64,000 nucleotides of DNA from Turnera subulata (GCA_028386065.3 JAKUCV010001497.1:2047-66046), one strand, 5' to 3'; shown: positions 21,425 to 33,470, counted from the stretch's first letter. The notes: generated by a model not told the origin, from the sequence alone. Made by a program: numbers and translations.

Positions 21425-23797
21425 ATGGCTAGCCTACTTTTCTTGCTTTTTCTACTGTCAACTTTGTCTTCTCCACTTCCATCTTCTGCACTAGATAGCT
21501 TAATTGTGGACTCATGTTTATCAGTGGAGAACAAAGATGATGTTTTGACTTCACCAGGTGGTGTCTTCTCTGCTGGCTTCTTCCCTGTTGGTGATAATGC
21601 CTATGTCTTCTCTATATGGTTTACTGAAATTCACTGCAGTAACAACTGCACTGTGGTTTGGACGGCAAACCGTGACCGACCAGTCAATGGGAAAAATTCA
21701 AAGCTCTCTCTGCTAAAATCTGGCAATCTTGTACTCTCCGACGGAGGCCGGCTCGTAGCTTGGTCTACAGGCGCTGTTTCAAGGTGCACTGCAAAGTTAT
21801 CCCTCCTTGACAATGGTAATCTTGTGTTGTATTGCAAGGAGGGGTTGGTAGTATGGCAAAGCTTTGATTTCCCTACAGATACACTCCTACCTGGACAACC
21901 ACTTTCCAAAGATGAGCACCTTGTCTCCTCAAGAAGTCACGCTAATTATTCTTCAGGATTCTATAAGTTCTATTTTGATACTGATAACATTCTCAGGCTT
22001 CTTTATGATGGCCCTGAGGCAGCAAGCATTTACTGGCCAGAACTATATCTTTTGAGCTGGGAAGCAGGAAGGTTCGCTTACAACCGCACCAGGGTTGCGG
22101 TTCTTGATTCTCTAGGAAATTTCAGCTCATCTGATGGATTCACTTTCACTGCAGCAGATTATGGAACCAGGGTCCAGAGGAGGCTGAAACTTGATGTTGA
22201 TGGTAATCTGAGATTGTACAGCCGAGCGGATAGGGGAAGGAAATGGATTGTGTCATGGCAAGTCATGTCAGAACCTTGCAGGATTCATGGGATTTGTGGA
22301 CCTAACAGTGTGTGCAGCTATGATGGTTCTTCTGGTAGAAGATGCTATTGTCTTCCTGGTTTCAGGATCAAGGATTTGAGTGACTGGTCTTTGGGTTGTG
22401 AACCGGAATTCAAAATTTCTTGTGCCGCAACCGAGGTTCGGTTCCTTCAGCTGAAAAATGTTGAGTTTTATGGTTATGATTATGGGTTCTATCCTAATTA
22501 CACACTAGAAATGTGTGAGAATTTGTGCTTGCATCTCTGCAATTGCAAAGGGTTCCAGTTTAAGTTCATCAAGCATAATTATCCCAGTAACATTCCTTAC
22601 TGTTATCCAAAGATGGCATTACTGAATGGGCATCATTTTCCACAGTTTGAAGGAGACATCTACGTCAAGGTGCCAAAATCTGGTATCTTTTCCAACATTA
22701 CCGTTGACAAGTTAGATTGTTCCACTCAAATTGTTGAACAACCGTACAGAAGTTATCCAAAAAGTCATGAAAATGGATCGTTAAGGTTCATACTTTGGTT
22801 CTCGTGTGCATTTGGAATCGTTGAGTTCTTTGTCATTCTCTTGGTGTGGTTTTGCTCGGTAAGAACCCGCCAAAACTCAGGAATGCAAGGTTACTCCCCT
22901 ATTACAACTCAGTTTAGAAGGTTCACACTCTCAGAACTTGAAAAGGCAACGCGAGGTTTCGGAGAAGAGATTGGGAGAGGGGCAGGAGGAATTGTGTACA
23001 AAGGAATACTACCGGACCGTAGAGTTGCAGCAATAAAGAGATTGAATGTAGCACACCAAGGGGAAGCAGAATTCCAAGCAGAAGTTAGCACAATAGGGAA
23101 ACTCAATCACATGAACTTGATAGACTTGTGGGGATATTGTGCAGAGGGAAAGCATAGGCTTCTTGTTTACGAATACATGGAGCATGGATCCTTGGCAGAA
23201 AATCTCACATCCAATGCGGTTGATTTCGAGAAGAGGTTCAACATTGCTGTGGGGGCAGCCAAAGGGCTAGCATATTTGCATGAAGAGTGCTTAGAGTGGG
23301 TTCTACATTGTGATGTAAAGCCTCAAAACATACTTTTGGACGGCAATTACCAGCCTAAAGTATCAGATTTTGGCCTATCTCAGCCACTAAAGATAGGCAG
23401 CCGCCACTTGAACCCGAGGTTCTCGCGGATTAGAGGAACTCGAGGTTACATGGCTCCGGAGTGGATTTCCAATCAGTCCATCACCTCTAAAGTGGATGTT
23501 TACAGCTATGGAATGGTGTTGCTGGGAATGGCGACTGGAAAGTGCCCAGCAGAAGAAACTCAGGACAAAATGATGGTTCCATGGATGAGAGAAAAATTTA
23601 ACAGTGAAAATGCTACGGATTCTTGGATGGAAAAGATTGTAGACCCCAGGTTGGAAGGCAAGTTTGACAAGAGGAAGATGGAAGTTCTGATTGGAGTGGC
23701 TCTAGAATGTGTGAAGCTAGACAAAGATGAAAGACCTGCCATGAGCCAAGTGGTTGAGCTGCTTTTGCAACATGAGAAATATCCTGAGTGTGTGTAA
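21425..23797 (+). CDS. G-type lectin S-receptor-like Ser/Thr kinase (ZmPK1-like), intact copy
   Basis: An intronless 790-aa receptor kinase of the SD3/ZmPK1-like group. Order: signal peptide (1-22); bulb-type (mannose-binding) lectin domain about 40-150, with VVWTANRDRPV; S-locus glycoprotein domain about 200-310; EGF/PAN-type cysteine-rich region about 285-435 (CENLCLHLCNCKGFQF at 364-379); transmembrane helix about 455-477; kinase domain about 510-785. The kinase has a G-loop GRGAGG (517-522), Lys538 in AAIK, HCDVKPQN (628-635), DFG (648-650) and an APEW motif. Cys replaces Arg in the HRD motif, making it a non-RD kinase, a class often linked to immune receptors. Several N-glycosylation sequons lie in the ectodomain. 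It should sit in the plasma membrane; the ligand is unknown. It is the intact counterpart of the broken copy at 54791-57162. Confidence 0.95.
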   Translation: MASLLFLLFLLSTLSSPLPSSALDSLIVDSCLSVENKDDVLTSPGGVFSAGFFPVGDNAYVFSIWFTEIHCSNNCTVVWTANRDRPVNGKNSKLSLLKSGNLVLSDGGRLVAWSTGAVSRCTAKLSLLDNGNLVLYCKEGLVVWQSFDFPTDTLLPGQPLSKDEHLVSSRSHANYSSGFYKFYFDTDNILRLLYDGPEAASIYWPELYLLSWEAGRFAYNRTRVAVLDSLGNFSSSDGFTFTAADYGTRVQRRLKLDVDGNLRLYSRADRGRKWIVSWQVMSEPCRIHGICGPNSVCSYDGSSGRRCYCLPGFRIKDLSDWSLGCEPEFKISCAATEVRFLQLKNVEFYGYDYGFYPNYTLEMCENLCLHLCNCKGFQFKFIKHNYPSNIPYCYPKMALLNGHHFPQFEGDIYVKVPKSGIFSNITVDKLDCSTQIVEQPYRSYPKSHENGSLRFILWFSCAFGIVEFFVILLVWFCSVRTRQNSGMQGYSPITTQFRRFTLSELEKATRGFGEEIGRGAGGIVYKGILPDRRVAAIKRLNVAHQGEAEFQAEVSTIGKLNHMNLIDLWGYCAEGKHRLLVYEYMEHGSLAENLTSNAVDFEKRFNIAVGAAKGLAYLHEECLEWVLHCDVKPQNILLDGNYQPKVSDFGLSQPLKIGSRHLNPRFSRIRGTRGYMAPEWISNQSITSKVDVYSYGMVLLGMATGKCPAEETQDKMMVPWMREKFNSENATDSWMEKIVDPRLEGKFDKRKMEVLIGVALECVKLDKDERPAMSQVVELLLQHEKYPECV

Positions 23798-25619
23798 TGA
23801 AAGAGAAAGTGTGGAATATTAACCAGAAAAATAAATGGAAAAGGAATTTAAAAATATGAATACGCCAATGTCATTTTCTGGCCAGTAATGCTAAGATGTG
23901 AAACGAAATTATCACTATTGTATTATATAAAGGTATAGACTATTGTGTTTTGTCGCTGTTTTAGCTATATTCACACAATCCGGCAGTGAAAAAGAAACAC
24001 CAACGTTCAAAGTTTCGAAAAATCCAATGGATATGGTCATAAGTATTTTCCTTCCTGATCAAGTTACGTAGCTACCTCAATGTCAAATCCCTTGCAGAAA
24101 ATCGTTGTTTCAGCTGCAGAATCTATATATATTTTTTCTTTTATAACCAATTTGGCAACCAAACATCGTTCAGGGAAGATGAGATGGTTTTCCCGGAAAG
24201 TGTGGATGTAATTACTTTTCTATGCCAGATTTTGGTTTCAACTAGAGTGATATTTACAATTTATTCATCATGAACGACGACGATCCATGAAGTTAGAATT
24301 CTCTTGAAACCTGAATTAATTAAGCTAACCCTTGATATGCTGGAATCAATTCATGGCTCATATAACTTTGTCTGATTAATAAGATTGATTGCTAGAAGCC
24401 GGTTGTCATGACTGCAAGAACCTGCCACCATTATTAACTCATTTTCTCCCAACTCGAAGATTCACCCGTTTGACTATTTGAGGGAAAAAGACATATTTTT
24501 GCCTTCGGGTGACATGCAAAATACTAGAATATAAACACGTTAGAGAGCTGAGTCTGGTATTTTTAGCCTTTGAAACTTATCATTATCAATTGAGTTGAGA
24601 TGATCTTTTCTTGGCATGCATTCTTTGTTGGAACATCCTGCCTTATAAGTCTGGTTAATTTTGTATAAATATTACCTCTAATTCTTTTTATGTAAGATGT
24701 TGCAAGAGAGAAATAGGGGCCGTGAGAATTTTTTTTTTTTTATGGTATAAAGATTTTTAAGTCTAGCTTGGATGATCTTAGTTCTATTATTGATTGGAGC
24801 AGGAGTATTTTCCTAGTTAGTTCAAAAACTAACATGGCAATGTTAGTTCTAGGTTGGATGAGCTCAGGAATACTGAGTAAACCTATTGTGTTATGGTTTA
24901 GGATTACATAGCTATATATCGTTGTTTATTGTTGGAAAATAGTGAGTCCACCCATAAGGGGTGCTCACTTAAGCCCAACTGGGCCCAACTAATACATTAT
25001 ATAAGCCACCACAAGGGGAGGCTGATACATAGAGTATTATTATACACATGTGTTGTGTACATACACAGATAACCTGCATACTGCATTCTAGGGTTTAGAC
25101 CGTGGAAACTAGGAGGCCGATCCGACACACTGTGACGGTCTCCACCGACCAGTGATTCAAGCCGTGGCTCCTGATCCTGACAACGCTTCCGCTTCACTCA
25201 GATAAGTGTTCTTATCTATGTTATATGTATATGTACATTGAAATCCTTCATTTATAAATAGAGGGGCCATGCTATTATTTTCCCATCACAAAAAAGCTGT
25301 GTTTTTTTGGTAAGTCCTTCTATCAAAACAATTCCATTAGGACCTAGTAACTTCTTTTATGCAGTGATCCATTTAACTTGTGTGACTCAATTATTCTTTG
25401 TTGTAATAGCGTGTCGACCTTCTTTCTTCTACATATTCGCTCTTTTTCTTTATCGAAGTCTTGGTTCATTACTTGATTATTTTTACTTCTCAATTTTTAG
25501 TGGTTATTGTTTTGTTTTGCACTGTTCAACTAAACTCAAATTATGTCTTTTTCAGTTCCTGGCAGTCATAATTTTCACGGTGATCATATTTAATATTGTC
25601 TCCTGCTGTGCAATATACA
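23798..25619. other. Downstream region of unit A kinase, with insertion
   Basis: 23798-24010 and 24395-24907 match unit C (57163-57440 and 57450-57966). The intervening ~380 bp is missing from unit C. 25253-25490 again matches unit C (57967-58210). No coding frame is supported before the DOMON gene. Confidence 0.7.
24907..25252. mobile_element. 346-bp insertion absent from unit C, LTR-like
   Basis: Unit C reads directly 'ggtttaggattataaatagagg' (57959-57980), whereas unit A has about 346 extra bases between 'ggatta' and 'taaatagagg'. The insert contains 'tgttggaaaatagtgagtcc', which resembles the start of a plant copia LTR, and a later segment resembling retroelement leader. No matching CA end, second LTR or clear target duplication is visible, so the class is uncertain. 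Confidence 0.5.
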
Positions 25620-26717
25620 ATGCGAATCTTTTCAGTGACTGCTTTACTTTTGGCTTGTACGCTGCTTATCACCCTACCGTCTCCATCTGCACCATCTCCA
25701 TCTCCGTCTCCATCTCCAACTCAAGCTTGTCACAGCTTAACGTTCCGCGATAATCAAGCATATGCTACGTGTAATGATCTCCTCCGCCTCAATTCGTATC
25801 TGTACTGGAACTACTACCCGGCAAACCAGACAGCCGACATTGCCTTTCGCAAACCCGAAACATCTACATCAAACTGGATTGCCTGGGCACTCAATCCAGG
25901 CGGGCAGATGATGGCAGGGTCACAGGCACTCGTAGCTTACCAGGACTTTGACGGAAACATGGCCGCTTATGCTACTCCGGTGTCCGGCGGTCCTACTATG
26001 AAGCCTGGTAATCTGAGCTTTGGGGTCTCAAATCTTAGAGCTGAGTATTCAGGTGGAGAGATGATCATCTATGCAACTTTGCAGCTAGACAGTACCCTGC
26101 CATCGACCAACCACGTTTGGCAAGAAGGTCCAATGCGAGGAGGCTCGCCTCGTATGCATGATTTATCTGAAGATAATATGCTATCTTTTGGCACCTTGAA
26201 TTTCGCAAGTGGAACAGTAACGTCTTCTTCTTCAACTGGAGGAGGAATTAGCTCAAAAGCTCTCTTAAAAAATGTAAAATCATACTATATATGTTTATTG
26301 TTTTACTATGTTTTACTTACCTTTTTTTTTGTGCGTATTGGACTATAATGGAATCATTAATTTAATTTACTGCAGGTTCATGGAATACTAAATGCAATAG
26401 GATGGGGAATTCTGATGCCAATTGGAGCCATACTGGCTAGGTACCTAAAGGTGTTTAAGTCGGTTAAGTTGTTTAATTCAGTTCATCCAGCTTGGTATGA
26501 TCTTCACAGAGCGTGCCAAATTATGGCCTTTTGTCTTGGTGTCGCCGGATGGGGAATCGGTATTAAACTTGGCAGTGTTAGTCGAGGCATCAATTTTTCA
26601 AAACACAAAAATATTGGCATTGCCTTGCTCGTCATGGCAGCTGTTCAGGTAATTTATAAGGAGAAAGAAGTTAGAGACGACCAATACACAAGAAATTGGA
26701 GCATATGGGGGCCATGA
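25620..26717 (+). CDS. Cytochrome b561/DOMON protein with truncated b561 domain
   Basis: Two exons: 25620-26273 and 26376-26717 (GT-AG intron, phase 0), 331 aa. It has a signal peptide (about 1-25) and a Pro/Ser-rich spacer (PSPSPSPSP). The DOMON/DUF568 (AIR12-like) domain spans about 40-190, with candidate haem ligands Met in GGQMMAGSQ and His in RMHDLSEDN. The b561 domain begins with VHGILNAIGWGI and LHRACQ and runs to HKNIGIALLVMAAVQ. Family members are usually about 390-400 aa with five membrane helices. Here the frame changes after the third helix and ends in a hydrophilic tail. A weak match to the usual YWNIYHH segment remains (RNWSIWG), but its histidine is gone. That removes a haem ligand and the last helices, so trans-membrane electron transfer is doubtful. 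It is either a recent pseudogene or a secreted/membrane-anchored DOMON protein. It has no counterpart after unit C. Confidence 0.72.
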
Positions 26718-28167
26718 AGTCAATGATGCAAGCACAAATGTTTAGCTTACAATTTTTAATTATTGATATATGTGGTTTCTGCATTTTTAGTTATACAGAA
26801 TTTTAAAGATTGAATTTAATTGTGCCGATTAAGTGTCTTATTTCTATAAATCTAGACTATATTATTTTATTTTGTTTTTTAATTTTTTTTTTGCACATAT
26901 ACTCCAAATTCTTAACTTCCGGATAACATGCCCATAATCTCCTTTATGGGTTGCATGTCCATATGTCTAAAAGAAAAGAAATTCTTTCTCATGGCTGCTA
27001 CCAATAATTACATTACCGTAAGTACTGTAATCTGAAGATTAGAAAATAGGTCTACGGTGCGGTGGATGCAACTAGAAATCTGGAGTGTTCTCTTTGGATC
27101 AGGTCTGACTTGCTGGAACCAAAAAAACATAGTGATTACTGCAACCTTTGACAGCATGTGCATGGTCGTCCTGTTTATATAAAGTCCTTTCTCCGAGCTT
27201 AGACCACCATACTTTTTTCCCTGGAAAGAAACTCTCTTTTGGCATGTATCAGATTAATTCAGATCCAAACCATGTAACTTCCGCATGTTCACATAGGAAC
27301 AACCTTCAATATGAGGAAAAACAATCTTCAACAATGTTTGGGAGGTTCTGGGTGAGATCCCACCATCAATGTCGACTATATATTAGTTATTTTGTGGTAA
27401 TGGCATGCACTTTTCCTTCCTTCCTTTGTTTAAAAAACAATATATTAGTCATTTCCTTGTTAGCTTGCGTGGCATAGGGACGAATCACAATGTTTTCGTC
27501 GGAATAAAAAGGAAAAAAATGTGCAACACAACAATATTAATAATGTTAGGACTTCCATAAAAAAAATAATAATGTTAGGACAAAAATTTTGTATTTATAA
27601 AATTTTGGTTATGACACAAATATTTAGTTCCCATGTCTCCAAGATATTAATAAAACAAGGGTTAAATTAGTTTTTATGTAACTAAGTTTTTGGAAAATGC
27701 TTAATGTTATTGCTCACGTTCTCGCTTTTGATAAAACTGGCTTTTATTGGCATAACTCGTTTCTATCTATGTGTGTCATGCCCTTTCCGTTTTAAGATTT
27801 ATTTATTATTCCAATCTACCTTAAGGATCCCCATATTCACCAAGATTTATATATTTTTTCTAATTAATAGTGTATTATTTAGAAAGTAATTGTAAGCATT
27901 TATTATACATATTTAAATAATTTAATTATTTTTAATATAGCTAAATTTGTGAGTAGGTTCATAACTAATTAAAGTTGGAGAGTCTCACCACAAAATTTAT
28001 ACAGGTCCACATAGTTATGTTAAATATTTTTAAAACACTGAGGGATATAAAAATTAATTTAAGCAACATGTTTGGCCCAGCCATATGCAGGATACATGTT
28101 TGGCCCTGCAATAAATATTGGAATGAAATATAGGCACAGTACGCATAAACAATTGCAGTAATTAGTA
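26718..28167. other. Intergenic; start of unit B
   Basis: From about 27340 the sequence matches the upstream part of unit A (16690 onward). About 27640-27790 matches unit C (43655-43800, 'aacaagggttaaattagtttttatg'). No gene is supported. Confidence 0.6.
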
Positions 28168-28427
28168 CTCCCTCTCTGTTTCATTTATATAAGACGTTTA
28201 AGGTTTGGACACTCCCTATAAGAATGCATATAATGAACCTAGTTTCATTAAAACTCTTAACAAAAAGACAAATTTATCCTAATCTAAAAAGTTAAAATAA
28301 TTATTATTATTAATTAGATAAGAATTAAATATGGCAATAGGTATTTAAATGTACTTAGAAACCATCAAAGCGACTTATAATTTGAAACAAACTAAAACCT
28401 CCTAAAAGTCTTATAAAAAAACGGAGG
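28168..28427. mobile_element. Stowaway-like MITE in unit B
   Basis: The left end CTCCCTCTCTGTTTCATTTA and the right end (complement of CCTCCGTTTTTTTATAAGAC) form imperfect inverted repeats next to TA dinucleotides. Units A (about 17288-17302) and C (about 44370-44384) have uninterrupted 'attagtagtatatcc' here, i.e. the empty site. The inverted ends are more diverged than those of the 18763 element. Confidence 0.75.
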
Positions 28428-28600
28428 TAATATATCCTTATGGAAATTAAGGTTGGCCCATTAACTTGTCCTCTCTGTATGTCCCTTTTCTTCTAGCCAG
28501 CCTAGTTCAAGCGATGTCATCCATTGTGCCTTACTACAAATCAGATAAATTGTCTTTTCAAAATCAGTATGCTTATTGGTTTAATAACAAAACAACCATT

Positions 28601-28724
28601 TGTTGTGAAAGAATGTAATTTAAGGAAGGATTTGGAAGGAGAAGAAGAAGGATGGAGGAAGAAAATCTGTGAGGAACTCGTCAGGTAGCTCCCGGTTTAT
28701 TTTCATTCATCAATCTTCATCTGT

Positions 28725-28773
<49 letters not shown>

Positions 28774-28844
28774 ATGGGGTATATACTGTATATGTATATG
28801 GTACAAACAATATTCATACTATATTTATACTTTATTTTATAACA
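28601..28844 (-). repeat. 3' LTR of the 28601-34932 element
   Basis: 244 bp on the minus strand, from TGTTATAAAA... to ...TTCACAACA. It matches the partner LTR except for a handful of substitutions and a longer (TA)n tract (about 28731-28770). The polypurine tract is immediately inside it (plus-strand CTCCCCCTT at 28845-28853). Confidence 0.9.
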
Positions 28845-31594
28845 CTCCCCCTTGAATGCTGTTTGTACCTTGGGTAGAATACGCTTTTTGGGACAACTAC
28901 CTCATTAAAAACTTTACCAAGAAAAACCCAGTGGGATAAAAACTTGGTGAAGGAAAAAAGAGTGCAGTGCGTATTCTACTCCCCCTCATCTTGACCTCTG
29001 TTGATTCCTTGATATCGTTGCATGCCAATCGTCCTCGTCAGCTTCTGGTGACGTGTATGTTGTCAGATCACTTTGATACATCATTGCTTTAATTGGACAG
29101 AGTTGACAGCATTATCTTCATGATTTTGTCATTTGGAGCGTCTATCTTGACATCTTGTTTCTGTAGTCCTGATGATATTGTAATATCATGTGTAAAGTTG
29201 TGGTTGATGTCCGTCTCTGCTTTATGTGGACTGAATAAGGGATCTACATCTGCAAAATCAGCTTTACTCTCTTTCGGGTTTACTGGATTACACATTTGTT
29301 ATTCCCCGAAGATAAGAGCAAATACATATCTTGCCAATAGGCTTAAATCAAAAGCTTCAGGCTTTATGTTACAAGCAATAAATATTGCACTAAGACAGGG
29401 TGCTCCAGGACAAGTCTAATAGCACGGTATTGGGAAACCTCTTCTGGGGTTCCAATCACTAACCATATAGATATCAACATAAAATTTATTCATACTCAAA
29501 AAAATGATTTAAACTCAATTTTAATTTTTGTAATTTCCCGGGAATTAGTTGCTTCAGGCAACTTGGATCCTTCAGGGATCTTCATGTATATTTCACAACT
29601 TATGGATCCATAGTAGGCTGTAAAAGCATTCATTAGATGCATTTCTAATTCTTTTCATATAATGACACACTTTATTAACATAATTGCATCCACCACAGGG
29701 GAGTAAATCTCCTCATAATTCATACCAGGTCATTTGGGTAAACCTTGTGCTACAAACCCTGCATTATATCTCAATATCTTTTCTGCACAAGTACCCATTT
29801 TTCGACCAATCAATTTTACACCCATCTGGTGTACGGACTACCGGTCCGAAAATTTTTCCGCTTCACAAGCGAGTCCAACACAGCCTTTAATCATATCTCT
29901 TTATTTGGCCAATCATACAACACCTACTTTCATTAGTAGGTTCATGATCCTCATTTTATTTAGCGCTATATAAAGTAAATATTCCGTCGACGGTTATTTC
30001 ACGTCGGTTCCATCTTATTTATGACACTGTAATTGAGATCTCATCATGCTCATTTATTTCAGGTACCTGAGTTACTTCTGGAACTTTATCAATTTGTGTC
30101 AGAGAATCAACCTCTTCTGGGGAATTTTTGATTCAAACCTCTACTGGAGGCCATATTTTCTTACTGGGGCCATCTTATCACTTTTTTGCTCCTTTTTCTC
30201 TATCGAGAATTTCTTTTCTTTTGGAACTGAGTATAATCTATAGATTCATTTGCATACTTACATTGTTCTTCAGGAACATCAATCTTAAACAGGAGCATTT
30301 GCAGCTGGTATATGGTCATACTTAATTTAAATGTGTCTGGCAATTGCATATCAATTTTCCTGCAAATGAATCATCTTTTGAACTTCAGGTTCATACGAAT
30401 TTATTCGAGGATCAAAAACTAGATATTGATAAATCATTTCAATAATCTCTTGATCCAGCTGCTTCTTTCCTCCCCCTTATGTTGGATAAACTCTAATGTC
30501 AAATTAACATACCCAACATACACAACAAATATGCTCAATATTCTTTAAGGACCAACAAAACAATTCTGTGGTGGAGCATTTTTATACTATATAACCGATG
30601 GTCCGAATATGAGAAATACTGAATATGTGACCATTAATCAATTAAATAGGGAGATCATATCATGTTGGCTTAATGCACTCAAGTGTTGCTGCATATAAAA
30701 TACCAATTATCAAACAGTGACATTTCATCAATAGTCCTGCAATCAATTGTCAATATGGCCCAGATCACTTTGGGTTTATTTCCAATGATATACATTTTCC
30801 ATTGAAGAAACATACCAGCATTATCTAGATATATAGTCTAATAACATGAGTAGGGATATGCACTTGCAAGTGGCTTAATCATTAGAACAAATGAGCACAA
30901 TGCCAACTTGCATCACATAATAAACCACCTAGTCGATGCATCGTAAAAATTACCTAGATGGTTAACACCGCGGATTTATCAGTCCGCGTTTATGTCCCTG
31001 AACTATTCTCAAACTTGCTGGTGTAGGCCAATCTCATCATAGGATGGCCGTATTATTAATTTCGCAGCAAACAAAACACATGAAAATTCATTGATTGTAA
31101 AACTTCTGGTTTTTCAATGAATGACCAAATAAATTTTGTGCCTTATTATTGACCCGGGATGGCCCAACCGGTCATGCCAAATAAATCCAATAAACCAAAT
31201 TTAAGTTGGTACCAGCTTCAGGCTGGTATATATGTGCCAGCTTCAGGCTGCTATTTTTTACTAGCTTTTCATGGGTACCAGCTTCAGGCTGTTGTGTACC
31301 AATTTTAAGCTTGTATCTGCCACTCATGTCGAAAGGATCAGAATTATTGAGCAATAATTAATGTAGTGGCAGACATTTCCAAAAGCAAATCCTCGAGGAT
31401 TGTAAAGCTTTGGAATTTTCTAAATAATAATATAATCCACCGAAAAATCTTCTGGGTCTTTTCGGGGACACCTGGCTATCTATGTTCAGGCTATAAAATG
31501 GGGGAAGGATTACATGGGAAGAAACAAGAAAACTCATAGATATAGAAAAATTCATCAAAGCAAAGAAACATAAAATAACTCAACCAAGACAAAA

Positions 31595-32278
31595 ATGCCT
31601 TCCCCAGCTACTGTTTTCTTTGTTGAGGGTGCCTCACTAGGCAGAAGAAATAGATTGGCCTATAGCATGGTAAATGAACAGCAAGAGGAACTGCCTAATG
31701 AGCTAGCAAGAATCCCACGTTTGGTTTTTGTAGATGAGCTATACTCGTCTAGATTCTTTGTGACTCCAATGGAAGAAACTTTCTTCCTGGAGGATCAAGG
31801 CAATCTCAGGACAAATTTTTATGGCTCAGCTAACTCAATAATGTTTTTCATATCTGCTAGGATGCAGGAATTTCAGCTAGAGCTTTCATGTCAAATTTTA
31901 AATCAAAGCAGTTATTATCAGGTTTCCATGATGGCTCGGAGCGTCCCAAGTGTGACTGGGTTACCACCTACATGGCCTAAGGTACGACTTTTATTGTGGA
32001 ATTGCAGGGGTATAGCAAGAAGGTCTCAAGACTTTGTGCATACCTTAAGGGATCTGAAGAATCAATACAAGCCTAACATGGTACTGATTACCGAGACTTT
32101 GTGGCAAGCAGGAGAGAATCATGGTGTGATTCCGCTTCGTTTTCCTCCGACGAATCGGTTTGAGATACCTGGAGAACACAACAGGGGTGGTATGCGGTTC
32201 TCCTGGAACGACAGTGTTAGGGTCAACATTAATGGTGAGACTCAGAGTTTCAGGGTTAATGTTGAACCTAACAGATAG
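31595..32278 (+). CDS. Conserved antisense ORF in copia element 1 (endonuclease-like C-terminus)
   Basis: A 227-codon ATG-started frame on the strand opposite to its host retrotransposon. The N-terminal ~125 residues (MPSPATVFFVEGASLGRR...) match no family I know. Residues about 130-212 look like the start of a plant LINE endonuclease/exonuclease/phosphatase domain: LLLWNCRG, then a ...KPNMVLITET segment, then RFSWNDSVRV. The C-terminal catalytic part (GDFN, SDH) is absent, so nuclease activity is not expected. A homologous 216-codon frame occupies the equivalent antisense place in the second element (49548-50198). Both are open while the surrounding pol is riddled with stops. The sense strand is not open across this stretch. 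The 5' side on this strand is A-rich. Function unknown; it may be a captured host or LINE gene fragment. Confidence 0.6.
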   Translation: MPSPATVFFVEGASLGRRNRLAYSMVNEQQEELPNELARIPRLVFVDELYSSRFFVTPMEETFFLEDQGNLRTNFYGSANSIMFFISARMQEFQLELSCQILNQSSYYQVSMMARSVPSVTGLPPTWPKVRLLLWNCRGIARRSQDFVHTLRDLKNQYKPNMVLITETLWQAGENHGVIPLRFPPTNRFEIPGEHNRGGMRFSWNDSVRVNINGETQSFRVNVEPNR

Positions 32279-33189
32279 ATTATTGTATAAAACATATGTA
32301 TGAGAACCATTCCTCTTTGAATGTTCTCCAGTTATGTATCCGTTTTTGCAATAATAATATGCATGTTTACTTTGAGCATTTTCCATTTATTATCTTATTT
32401 ACGCCCACAGGCACAAAGAATTTTACTGTTTTATTCGCTTCAGGGAATAGATCAGAGTCAATTCATCGTGATCCATAATAATTCATTTTATTACTAGGGG
32501 TGTCTGTACTCTTCAAGAGTATATGCTCTTCCAGAGCGTAAATATACGATCTTCTAGATCATATTTAAAAACATGCGTTCGTCAGGAACATATTCGGATT
32601 TATGCTCTTCTGGAGCGTGTTAATCATCATTTTTTTTCATTTCGAGATGTCATAATATGTTATATTGACATCTACACACATATAATTCTCCCCCTGTGGA
32701 TGTCAATTTTGCATTGTCTTCAAGACTAATGCTTCAGGCATTATTCTAAGAAACAATTATAAAGTACTGAAAAGTAAATAAAATAAATTGCAATGCGTAA
32801 TAATTTAAACTGAACTTAAAATGAATTGAATATAAAATATATTGCTCCTTCAGGGTAAGCAAGTATAATATCCATCTTCTGGTGGTCATATAATTGCCAT
32901 CTTCTGGTGGTAATAATGTTTATTTTCGATTTTTCTTTGAAGGATCTTCAGGATCTTTTGAACGGTAAGACTTCCAGTCTTCGTTGTATTTTTCTTTTCC
33001 CGAGTCTTCTGGACTCTTACATCTAGTCTTTTAGACTATTCTCATTTAAATGCATTTTCGCATTTAATGCCCATTGTAAATTTCTTCCGAAAATTTTAAG
33101 GGCCTCAAATTCAAATAACATAATTGAATATATAAATGCTTAATTAAAATAAATAAGCAAGGGGCTTTATATGAATTACCCCAAGTAAA

Positions 33190-33470
33190 GTAAATGACAG
33201 GAAATTAAAATAATGGGCCTAGTATGAGCCCATCAGTAAAATTAAAGACAAGAAAATTAAATACAATGGGCCATATTATAGCCCAATTAAAAATAAATGG
33301 CTGGAAATTAAATGCAATGGGCCTTTTATTAAGTAGCCCAGTAAAAATTAAATGACTGAAAATTAAATGCAATGGGCCTTATACGAGCCCAATAAAAATT
33401 TTTAAAAAAATAGGCGGCTTAGCCGGCCATTAAATGAATAATGGGCCCTTTTAATAGCCCAATCGGAATT
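33190..33470. repeat. Imperfect tandem repeat with GGGCC...GCCCA hairpins
   Basis: A unit of roughly 55-65 bp ('aaattaaatgcaatgggcc...agccca') is repeated about five times inside the element. Each unit contains a small inverted repeat GGGCC/GGCCC-type stem. The same arrangement appears at about 48035-48290 in the second element. The TGGGCC core equals the plant site II motif. Confidence 0.65.

Noticed and set aside
28731..28770. (TA)n tract as a possible replication or recombination feature
   Set aside because: It is a microsatellite inside the LTR whose length differs between the two LTRs; slippage explains it.
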